Part shown: positions 1 to 5,065 of the stretch, piece after piece | Layout of the letters: the number at the start of each line of letters is the position of its first letter | How positions within the stretch are numbered: position 1 is the stretch's first letter | Assembly (NCBI GenBank): GCA_021795095.1 | Contig: JAJYPU010000138.1 | Span: forward strand, 1 to 5,065 | Origin: Actinomycetes bacterium | GTDB taxonomy: Bacteria; Actinomycetota; Acidimicrobiia; Acidimicrobiales; RAAP-2 | DNA length: 5,065 nt | Reading direction: 5' to 3' | Program-made: the position numbers and the translations under genes | The notes under the pieces: model-generated | Told to the model about the DNA's origin: nothing | What the model saw: only the letters and a program-made list of their open reading frames with translations | Databases searched by the model: none

Positions 1-2832
1 CTCGCTCCTCCCGAGCGCGACCAGGTCCGCGAGTTCGGCGTTGGAGAGATGGCCGAGCCACGCCTCACCGCCGCCGACGACGGCCTCGGCGAGATCTCGC
101 TTCTTCTCGATGAGCTCACTGATCCGGTCCTCGAGAGTGCCCTCGGCGATGAGGCGATGGACCTGGACCGGACGATCCTGTCCGATGCGGTGCGCCCGGT
201 CCGTGGCTTGGTCTTCGGTGGCCGGGTTCCACCACCGGTCGTAGTGGATGACGTGGGTAGCGCGCGTGAGATTGAGCCCGACCCCACCGGCCTTCAACGA
301 CAACAGGAACACGGGGACCCGACCAGCCTGGAAGTCGTCGACCATTTCACTGCGGCGCTTGGCCGCCACCTTCCCGTGCAAGAAGAGCGTCGCCACACCG
401 AGGTCCGCCAATCGCGCCTCGATCAGTGACAGGCACTGGACGAACTGGCTGAAGACGAGCACCGAATCACCCTCGTCGATGATGACCGGTACCAGCTCCT
501 CGAGCGCGGCGAGCTTGCCCGAACGCCCCGCCAACGGACCGGCCTGGTGCAGGTATTGCGCGGGGTGGTTGCAGATCTGCTTGAGCGCGGTCAGAAGTCG
601 CAACACGAGCGCCTGACGCTCGATACCATCCTTCTCCTCGATCGTGTGCATGGCTTCGCGAACTTCTGCTTCGTAGAGCTGGACCTGCTCGGCGCTGAGT
701 GCCACGGGGACGTCACTCAGCGTTCGTGCCGGCAGGTCGGGCGCGATCTCGGGGTCGGTCTTGCGACGTCGCAGCAGGAACGGACGCACCGTGCGAGCCA
801 ACCGGTCGGTGACAACGGGATCGCGGTAGCGCTCGATGGGCGTCGCGACGTGACGTACGAACCGGTCGAGTGGACCGAGTAGCCCCGGTGTCGTCCAGTC
901 GAGGATGGCCCACAGATCCGAGAGTCGATTCTCCACTGGCGTGCCGGTGAGCGCGAGTCGCGCGGGCGCCGTGATGCGGCGAAGGGCTCGCGCGGTCGCA
1001 CTGGCGGGGTTCTTCGCGTGCTGAGCCTCGTCGGCGACGACGAGTGAGAACCCGATGCCGTCAAGCACCACCGCCTCGCGGCGCGCAACACCGTAACTGG
1101 TGATGACGATCTCGCCGGCTTCTAGGTCATTCAGGCTGCGATCGGCGCCGTGGTAGCGACGTACCGGCACGCCGGGGGCGAAGCGGTGGATCTCGCGCTC
1201 CCAGTTGCCGAGTAATGACGTTGGACAGATCACGAGCGTCATCGCACCGCTCGGGACGTATCGCGCGACGTGGAGGGCGATCACCTGGAGGGTCTTACCC
1301 AGTCCCATATCGTCGGCAAGACAGCCACCGAGTCCGGTCGTGGTCATGTGGGCGAGCCACGCCACGCCACGCCGCTGATAGGGGCGCAGCTCCGCGTTGA
1401 GTCCGGTGAGGTCGAGGGCGTCGTCATTCGCGCCGCCGTCCATCGCCAACAGGCGTGTCGAGAGATCGGCGAGCGCCCCTTCGCTCACGACGTCGACTCG
1501 TTCCCCGGCGAGCTCGATCGAACCCGAGAGCGCCGCCGCGAGTGCCTCGATCGCCGAGAGCCGGTGCTCGCGGCGCGATCGCAGACGACTGAGAAGATCG
1601 GGGTCGGCGACAACGTATTTGCCGCGCAGTCGCACGAGCCCGCGCTTGGCTTCGGCGAGGAGGTTCACCTCCTGCTCCGAGAGCACCTCGCCGTCGAGTG
1701 TCGCGCGCCAGCGAAACGCGACGAGTGAATCCAGGTCGAATCCCGACTGGACGACTCGACCGGGATCGGCGCCGATCGACGCTTCGAGTTTGACCCCGTC
1801 GTGCACGAGGCTCGCTGGCCACAACACCGCGATGCCGGTGTCGACGAGTGCACCGTGCGCGTCGCCGAGCAGCTCGACGAGCTCGTCCTCGTCGAGGTCG
1901 AGGACGCTCGGCACCCGCTCACGAAGCAGGCGTTCGAGCGGTGGCCACTGACGCGCGCCGCGTCGAAGCGTTCGCAGAACGTCTGACTCGACGTCAGCGC
2001 CGAAGTGGGCTTTGAGCGACGCCGATGCACCAAACACCGCGCCGATGTCCACGATGAGCGACGGGTCGATACGACTCGACACCTGGGGGACCGCTCGAGC
2101 CGTTGACTCACCACCGAGCTCGACGCGCAGGGCCACGTCGACACCACCGTCGAACTGGCTCGACGCGTCCTCGAGCCAGCCTCGCACCGCGTCGACTGGT
2201 TGTGCCGTCGTCGATGCGAAGAGCTCGTGTCCGGTGACGAGCGGCGCCGCTGGCGTTCGCACCAGCGAATCGGCGAGTGCGTCCACCATCGCGTCGATCA
2301 GGAACCGCGGGGATGCAATCGTGACCGGCGACACGCCGGGTAGCACCGTGGCGTGGCCGGCGGTCGGGAGCGCCGCGGCGTACGCGTCGAGCAGCGTTCG
2401 CTCCGAGGGGGTGAGCGGTCCGACCCCCCACGCGTCGAATCCGTCGGGGCTCGCCGTCGGGTAGAGGCGCCCGCGCGCGATCAGCACGAGAGCGGCGCTG
2501 ATCACCTGGGACCAGGCGATCGCGCTCGCGGACCCCCCGTTGGTCTCGGCGTCGCGCAGCACCGTGATCGCGTCGATGACCCCCAGCCGGGTCGCGGGGA
2601 CACGACGTCGCCGAATCGTCGCCGCGGTCGGTAGCACGACATCAATCGCGTCCTCGAGCACCAGTGACTCGGGTACCACACATTCGTCGCCGCGTTCGTA
2701 GCAGTAGAAAGCGCCCCGTCGAGGCGGGTCGTCGGGCACGAAGACCACGTCGAGTCCGCCGATTCCTTCGTGAACGAAGCCGTCTCGCGTCGAGGATGAT
2801 GACCCGGCGTCGGGAACGGTTTCAATCGACAC
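1..2832 (-). CDS. SNF2-family DEAD/DEAH-type helicase, HelZ-like (C-terminus cut by window edge)
   Basis: This is a DNA-dependent ATPase of the SNF2 branch of superfamily 2, expected to translocate on duplex DNA in the cytoplasm; its cellular role is not known. The frame is open from a stop at 2842-2844 to the left edge. From the GTG at 2830-2832 the visible part is 944 residues. Residues 1-20 are Ser/Asp-rich and probably disordered. The region around 365-410 (FRWRATLDGE, LVRLRGKYV) matches the SNF2-associated domain found before the motor in bacterial members. Motor motifs follow: LRPYQ (482-486), Walker A DDMGLGKT (507-514, Lys513), CPTSLLGNW (536-544), Walker B DEAQ (601-604), LTGTP (628-632), LKQICNHP, SGK (771-773), SLKAGGVGLNLT (845-856) and DRAHRIGQ (878-885, arginine fingers). 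The visible end, NAELADLVALGRSE, is typical of the extreme C-terminus, so little is missing. GTG is the first in-frame start after the stop; its Shine-Dalgarno is weak. In mycobacteria a SWIM zinc-finger gene often follows such a helicase; here that would lie outside the window. DISARM DrmD and other defence SNF2 proteins are possible relatives, but the domain order fits HelZ better. Confidence 0.93.
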   Translation of the reverse strand, partial: MSIETVPDAGSSSSTRDGFVHEGIGGLDVVFVPDDPPRRGAFYCYERGDECVVPESLVLEDAIDVVLPTAATIRRRRVPATRLGVIDAITVLRDAETNGGSASAIAWSQVISAALVLIARGRLYPTASPDGFDAWGVGPLTPSERTLLDAYAAALPTAGHATVLPGVSPVTIASPRFLIDAMVDALADSLVRTPAAPLVTGHELFASTTAQPVDAVRGWLEDASSQFDGGVDVALRVELGGESTARAVPQVSSRIDPSLIVDIGAVFGASASLKAHFGADVESDVLRTLRRGARQWPPLERLLRERVPSVLDLDEDELVELLGDAHGALVDTGIAVLWPASLVHDGVKLEASIGADPGRVVQSGFDLDSLVAFRWRATLDGEVLSEQEVNLLAEAKRGLVRLRGKYVVADPDLLSRLRSRREHRLSAIEALAAALSGSIELAGERVDVVSEGALADLSTRLLAMDGGANDDALDLTGLNAELRPYQRRGVAWLAHMTTTGLGGCLADDMGLGKTLQVIALHVARYVPSGAMTLVICPTSLLGNWEREIHRFAPGVPVRRYHGADRSLNDLEAGEIVITSYGVARREAVVLDGIGFSLVVADEAQHAKNPASATARALRRITAPARLALTGTPVENRLSDLWAILDWTTPGLLGPLDRFVRHVATPIERYRDPVVTDRLARTVRPFLLRRRKTDPEIAPDLPARTLSDVPVALSAEQVQLYEAEVREAMHTIEEKDGIERQALVLRLLTALKQICNHPAQYLHQAGPLAGRSGKLAALEELVPVIIDEGDSVLVFSQFVQCLSLIEARLADLGVATLFLHGKVAAKRRSEMVDDFQAGRVPVFLLSLKAGGVGLNLTRATHVIHYDRWWNPATEDQATDRAHRIGQDRPVQVHRLIAEGTLEDRISELIEKKRDLAEAVVGGGEAWLGHLSNAELADLVALGRSE

Positions 2833-2842
2833 AGATTGAAAC
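2819..2842. repeat. Perfect 9-bp inverted repeat enclosing the helicase start codon
   Basis: The arms GTTTCAATC (2819-2827) and GATTGAAAC (2834-2842) are exact reverse complements separated by six bases. On the minus strand the six-base loop reads TGTGTC and contains the proposed GTG start codon of the helicase gene. The helicase mRNA could therefore form a hairpin presenting the start codon in its loop, or the DNA could be a protein-binding site. The arms recall the ends of some CRISPR repeats, but there is only one copy and no array. Confidence 0.7.
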
Positions 2843-3364
2843 TACCCGCCGCGACTGGAGCCAGTCGGCACAACCGTGCGTCGCGTTGGTCTGGTCAAGC
2901 AACCAGAACCCAGCGCGATGGCTTGTCACGTAGCGCGCAGTCGAAGCCGATCACGTCGCGCCGGTTGGAACCGGAGAGGGAAAAGGCACAGAGTGGCCCT
3001 CTTGATGACACCGCGAATTCGAATTGCCCATCTTCGATTCCATCGCCGGTCGCGTGCTCATGATTCGCGATGTGGGTTTCGACATTCGTCGAGCTCCGGT
3101 GTACCGGTACTGCCACTCGCGTGAGGTGAGGACATGCCGCTGAACAGGGGAAGTCGTGCAGTGTGGGCGCGGTGTTCTTGCGCACAGTCGCTGCAAAATC
3201 TCTGAACCTCTGCAGACACCTTTCCACGGGTTGAGGCTGAGTGGGAGACATTCACTACCAGCGAGCGACCCATCGTGGCGCAGTGGCGTATTCCCGTCGT
3301 CTTCCCAAGTCCGCAGGGTCGGAACCAGTCCGTCGACACGAATGCTCACGCTACGTGAAGACCC
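2843..3364. other. Intergenic region between divergent genes, no convincing gene
   Basis: This stretch should hold the helicase promoter (minus strand); no hexamer pair there is good enough to call. A TTGACC hexamer on the minus strand (2893-2898) lacks a plausible -10. Open frames exist on both strands, the longest minus ones at 2895-3251 and 2951-3430, but their translations are low-order and Ser/Arg/His/Cys-rich without recognisable motifs, and the second would run through the toxin promoter. Short palindromes are seen at 2890-2907 (TCTGGT, 6-nt loop, ACCAGA), 2961-2974 (CCGGTT GG AACCGG), 3016-3025 (AATTCGAATT) and 3101-3110 (GTACCGGTAC). I see no tRNA, no T-run terminator and no insertion-sequence ends. 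It may contain a decayed gene, but I cannot name one. Confidence 0.6.
2852..2867. repeat. 16-bp palindrome upstream of the helicase gene
   Basis: CGACTGG (2852-2858) and CCAGTCG (2861-2867) are perfect reverse complements separated by AG. The element lies 20-35 bp upstream of the helicase GTG, where an operator or a 5'-leader hairpin would be expected. The two-base centre makes a DNA-binding site more likely than a stable RNA hairpin. Its function is unknown. Confidence 0.45.
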
Positions 3365-3411
3365 TAACAACACAGTTAGTTGACATTTTGTGGTAATATT
3401 CTGTATTGTTA
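3365..3411. promoter_or_regulatory. Inverted-repeat operator of the toxin-antitoxin operon
   Basis: TAACAACACAG (3365-3375) and CTGTATTGTTA (3401-3411) are reverse complements at 10 of 11 positions, with arm centres 36 bp apart. The left arm ends 4 bp before the -35 hexamer and the right arm covers the likely -10. AbiEi antitoxins of the studied systems bind inverted repeats in their own promoter and repress it, so the AbiEi-like protein encoded downstream is the obvious candidate ligand. That assignment is inference; the repeat itself is directly visible. Confidence 0.7.
3380..3409 (+). promoter_or_regulatory. Sigma70/SigA-type promoter of the toxin-antitoxin operon
   Basis: A perfect TTGACA (3380-3385) is followed after 18 bp by TATTGT (3404-3409), which matches four of six -10 consensus bases. 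The stretch is markedly AT-rich against its GC-rich surroundings. Transcription would start about 6-8 bases beyond the -10, at roughly 3415-3417, on or next to the ATG at 3417. The first gene would then be translated from a leaderless mRNA, a common arrangement in actinobacteria. Confidence 0.7.
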
Positions 3412-3416
3412 AGTCC

Positions 3417-4205
3417 ATGGAAGTCCGCACACGCGCTCAGACAATCGAAGTCTTCCACCTGCTGTTCCTGCGCGTCCTTGGCGCCGGCCAGCGGGATTGG
3501 TTCGTACTCAAGGGTGGCGCCAACATCCGGTACTTTTTCGACAGCCCTCGCTACTCCAACGATATAAATCTGGACTTCTCTGGCCGAGAAGCTTGGAAGG
3601 TCGGTGACACGGTGGGAAAGATCCTCGAGGGGCGAGCTCTACGGATACTCGCCCAACAGGCAGGCGTCGAAATCGCGGAGGTCTCCGCACCCGAGCAGAC
3701 TGACACGACCCGACGTTGGAAGGTCGGTCTCAGAGCTACTGGACACACGGATTTGATCCGTACGAAGATCGAGTTCTCTGACCGAAACGGGTCGAGCGAT
3801 GACGTCATCGCGGAGGTGGTGCCCAATGGCGTCGTGGTGCCGTACGGACTGCAGTCACCAATGGTGCAGCACTACGGGGCGACCGCGGCAATCGAGCAGA
3901 AAATCGCCGCATTGGCCCTGCGAAGCGAAACCAAAGCCCGTGATGTGTTCGATCTCGACCTTCTGTCTCGGAGACAACGTGCAAGGGGGGCGCAGGAATC
4001 ACTCTCGACCGAACACGCCGGGCAAGCAGCGAGTCGAGCGTTGGAAATCACCTTCGATCGCTACGTCACGGAAGTGGCGCCGTTCCTCGACCCGGATATA
4101 GCGGTGCTCTACGACGAAGATCAGTGGGATCGAATGCGTGAAACGGTCGCCACTTGGTTGGCGACGGTCGCGGAAAGTAACGCCTTGGAGAGAGGTCGCG
4201 ATTGA
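3417..4205 (+). CDS. abiEii: AbiEii/AbiGii-family nucleotidyltransferase toxin (type IV TA)
   Basis: This is a 262-residue member of the AbiEii/MenT nucleotidyltransferase family (DNA polymerase beta fold). Studied relatives use NTPs; MenT toxins modify tRNA 3' ends and so block translation. Family motifs are visible: LKGGAN (31-36) with Arg38 and SNDINLDF (47-54) form the nucleotide-binding motif; TKIEFS (116-121, Glu119) supplies the third acidic site; and QKIAALALR (161-169) plus KARDVFDLDLL (173-183) is the conserved helical motif. The residues 49-53 read D-I-N-L-D, whereas relatives usually have D-x-D at 49 and 51, so one expected aspartate is Asn. I chose the ATG at 3417 over the in-frame GTG at 3390 because the GTG lies between the -35 and -10 of the promoter, and because no Shine-Dalgarno precedes either start, which fits a leaderless mRNA. 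The stop overlaps the antitoxin start by 4 nt (TTGA). The family call is firm; the toxic activity and its target are inferred. Confidence 0.92.
   Translation: MEVRTRAQTIEVFHLLFLRVLGAGQRDWFVLKGGANIRYFFDSPRYSNDINLDFSGREAWKVGDTVGKILEGRALRILAQQAGVEIAEVSAPEQTDTTRRWKVGLRATGHTDLIRTKIEFSDRNGSSDDVIAEVVPNGVVVPYGLQSPMVQHYGATAAIEQKIAALALRSETKARDVFDLDLLSRRQRARGAQESLSTEHAGQAASRALEITFDRYVTEVAPFLDPDIAVLYDEDQWDRMRETVATWLATVAESNALERGRD
4187..4195 (+). promoter_or_regulatory. Ribosome binding site deciding the TTG start of the antitoxin
   Basis: The purine run around GAGAGAGG, ending at 4195, lies inside the last codons of the toxin gene and 6 nt before the TTG at 4202. The spacing and sequence are good for a Shine-Dalgarno and support the unusual TTG start. 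It contrasts with the toxin gene, which has none. Confidence 0.7.
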
Positions 4206-4828
4206 GTGGCATCGACCGATACGCGAGATTGCAGGGTCTGGGCCTCCCTGTGGTGACCACTAGCGACGCCGCTGTCGTCTGGGGTGCGTCCCTCGCGGTG
4301 GCCGCCCGCGTCCTCTCACGACTCACCTCATCGGGACTCGTCGTGAAGATCAGTCACGGGCTGTGGCAGATTGGCGCGCAAAGGGTTGACCCGACTTTCG
4401 TACTACCCGCACTGACGAACCCGTACCCCAGTTACATCTCCGGCTGGACCGCTCTTTTCCGATACGACATGATCGAACAGATCCCTCACGACATCTTTGC
4501 CGTTTCGCTAGGCCGCACCAAGCGGGTCGATACGTCCGTGGGACAGTTCCAAGTCCACCACCTCCACCCTCAACTCTTCGGAGGTTTCAAAGACGAGACC
4601 GGCATCCGAGCCGGATTCGCCCGACCAGAAAAAGCGCTCTTTGACGTTGTCTACCTTTTCTCTGTCCGGCAAGGGAAGGTCACCCTCCCTGAACTCGAGT
4701 TGCCGAAGGACTTCGACATGCGAGAGCTTCAGCGGTGGGTTTCGGTGATACCGTCAATTCGACTCAAGACCTTGACAACCCAGAGCCTGGATCGCCTGGT
4801 TGCCGGTGCAAATCTACAGGGCGCATAG
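4202..4828 (+). CDS. abiEi: AbiEi-family winged-helix antitoxin (type IV TA)
   Basis: This 208-residue protein is expected to neutralise the preceding AbiEii-like toxin and to repress the shared operon. Residues about 17-58 (TTSDAAVVWGASLAVAARVLSRLTSSG then KISHGLWQI, in two parts) have the pattern of the AbiEi N-terminal winged helix: a short helix, a recognition helix rich in Ala/Arg, and a wing ending in a G-x-W/Y strand. The C-terminal part has the family's SGWTALFRYDMIEQIP segment (80-95), a beta-rich centre (98-122) and the diagnostic GFARPEKALFDVVYLF (138-153), which corresponds to the A-x-PEKAL-x-D-x-x-Y motif of AbiEi proteins. The start is TTG, supported by the ribosome binding site 6 nt upstream and by the 4-nt overlap with the toxin stop, which implies translational coupling. 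In classical abiE operons the antitoxin gene comes first; here it is second. No terminator is obvious downstream. Partner and fold are inferred from family resemblance. Confidence 0.9.
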   Translation: MSGIDRYARLQGLGLPVVTTSDAAVVWGASLAVAARVLSRLTSSGLVVKISHGLWQIGAQRVDPTFVLPALTNPYPSYISGWTALFRYDMIEQIPHDIFAVSLGRTKRVDTSVGQFQVHHLHPQLFGGFKDETGIRAGFARPEKALFDVVYLFSVRQGKVTLPELELPKDFDMRELQRWVSVIPSIRLKTLTTQSLDRLVAGANLQGA

Positions 4829-4946
4829 AAGGTCGCCGGGTCTGCTCTCTGCTTCGCGGCACCACCACACCATTACCACTCCGCCTTTGGGGACAGATCG
4901 ACCACTTCCACAACCGCTGCTCGCCAGTGCGTCCCCTTGTTGTAGT
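4829..4946. other. Short spacer after the toxin-antitoxin operon
   Basis: I see no gene in these 118 bases and no GC-rich hairpin followed by a T run. The open frames that cross it overlap the antitoxin gene and have no recognisable protein character. The promoter of the following ArsR-like gene probably begins near its right end, but no clear hexamer pair can be named. Confidence 0.55.
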
Positions 4947-4966
4947 ATTCAATTAATCAATTGAAT
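4947..4966. promoter_or_regulatory. ArsR-type operator upstream of the regulator gene
   Basis: ATTCAATT (4947-4954) and AATTGAAT (4959-4966) form a perfect 8-bp inverted repeat around the four bases AATC. It is AT-rich in a GC-rich setting and lies 10 bp before the GTG start of an ArsR-like gene. Operators of ArsR/SmtB repressors commonly contain TTCAA/TTGAA half-sites of this sort, so autorepression of the downstream gene is likely. This is inference from motif and position. Confidence 0.65.
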
Positions 4967-4970
4967 GGAG
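4967..4970 (+). promoter_or_regulatory. Shine-Dalgarno GGAG of the ArsR-like gene
   Basis: GGAG directly follows the operator palindrome. It is 5 nt from the GTG at 4976 but only 2 nt from the in-frame GTG at 4973, which favours the second GTG as the start. Confidence 0.6.
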
Positions 4971-4975
4971 CGGTG

Positions 4976-5065
4976 GTGCAGCCTCGGGAGTTCAAAGACG
5001 CCATCTTCGAACAGTTGGCGAACGTCGTGAGCGCCTTCGCGAGCCCCAAGCGCATCGAGATCATC
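4976..5065 (+). CDS. ArsR-family transcriptional regulator, possibly ArsR-rhodanese (N-terminal fragment)
   Basis: Only the first 30 codons lie in the window; the frame is open to the right edge. The visible residues include REFKDAIFEQLANVVSAFAS followed by PKRIEII. This is the first helix of an ArsR/SmtB winged helix, whose hallmark is an A-x-(S/D)-P-x-R-x-x-I/L motif. The opening REFKDA(I/L)(F/Y)EQ resembles actinobacterial ArsR proteins that carry a C-terminal rhodanese domain, but that domain would lie outside the window and cannot be confirmed. The start is GTG, with GGAG 5 nt upstream; GTG at 4973 is an alternative. The 8-bp inverted repeat just upstream fits autorepression. It is transcribed in the same direction as the toxin-antitoxin pair but is separated by 147 bp and has its own operator, so it is probably an independent unit. 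Confidence 0.8.
   Translation, partial: MQPREFKDAIFEQLANVVSAFASPKRIEII

Noticed and set aside
41..2634. Many plus-strand and out-of-frame minus-strand open frames of 60-184 codons
   Set aside because: They lie inside the 944-codon helicase frame and translate to low-complexity Arg/Ser/Pro-rich sequence, as expected of shadow frames in GC-rich DNA.
2834..2842. GATTGAAAC resembles the end of some CRISPR repeats
   Set aside because: There is only the inverted partner nearby, with no direct repeats, no regular spacing and no cas genes.
2502..2873. Minus-strand frame of 123 codons starting with ATG upstream of the helicase
   Set aside because: It is out of frame with the helicase motifs and most of it overlaps the helicase N-terminal coding region; its translation has no domain character.
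3009..3143. Short plus-strand frame containing LPIFDSIAGRVLMIRDVGFD
   Set aside because: The stretch reads somewhat like protein, with an amphipathic pattern, but two stops immediately precede it, it has no supported start or ribosome site, and I recognise no family. It could be a gene remnant; a translated search would decide.
2895..3251. Minus-strand frame of 118 codons in the intergenic gap
   Set aside because: The translation is Cys/His/Arg-rich with no motif or ordered pattern, and I found no convincing promoter or ribosome site. It cannot be excluded without a database search.
3390..3416. GTG at 3390 as start of the toxin, adding nine residues
   Set aside because: It falls inside the promoter between the -35 and -10 hexamers, has no ribosome site, and the added residues are not part of the family pattern.
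4829..4946. Possible rho-independent terminator after the antitoxin gene
   Set aside because: Only weak GC pairings such as GCCG with CGGC are present, and there is no following T run.
4735..4956. Open frames on both strands crossing the end of the antitoxin gene and the spacer
   Set aside because: They overlap the antitoxin coding region in other frames and show no recognisable protein features.

Overview
This window looks like high-GC actinobacterial chromosome. The codons are strongly GC-biased, GTG and TTG starts are used, and the helicase type is common in actinobacteria. I cannot assign a genus. The base composition recalls Acidimicrobiia or a related lineage, but that is only an impression.

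Region 1 (1-2832, minus strand) is one long open frame of 944 codons. It encodes a bacterial SNF2-family (HelZ-like) DNA-dependent ATPase. All helicase motifs are present, from the Q-like motif through Walker A (DDMGLGKT), DEAQ, LTGTP and SLKAGGVGLNLT to RAHRIGQ. Only the last few residues are cut off at the left edge. The probable GTG start sits in the loop of a perfect 9-bp inverted repeat, and a second, 16-bp palindrome lies just upstream.

Region 2 (2843-3364) is a gap of about 520 bp between divergent genes. I find no convincing gene or RNA in it, only several short palindromes.

Region 3 (3365-4828, plus strand) is a two-gene type IV toxin-antitoxin cassette. It begins with an AT-rich promoter (perfect TTGACA -35) framed by an 11-bp inverted repeat that looks like the AbiEi-type operator. 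The mRNA appears to start at or next to the ATG of the first gene, so that gene is probably leaderless. The first gene is the AbiEii-like nucleotidyltransferase toxin. The second, overlapping by 4 nt (TTGA) and led by a good ribosome binding site, is the AbiEi-like winged-helix antitoxin. The order (toxin first) is the reverse of the classical abiEi-abiEii order. The toxin's usual DxD catalytic pair reads D-I-N, followed by L-D, so its activity is open to question.

Region 4 (4829-5065) is a short spacer, then a perfect 8-bp inverted repeat typical of ArsR-family operators, then the first 30 codons of an ArsR-like regulator that runs off the right edge. It resembles the ArsR-rhodanese type.

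The toxin-antitoxin pair works as one autoregulated unit: the antitoxin is expected to repress the operon by binding the inverted repeat, and to counter the toxin. It looks like an accessory cassette placed between two ordinary chromosomal genes. Nothing in the sequence ties it functionally to the helicase or the ArsR gene. I did not find a wholly new multi-gene system. The points most worth attention are the regulatory architecture around the cassette, the altered toxin active site and the hairpin at the helicase start.
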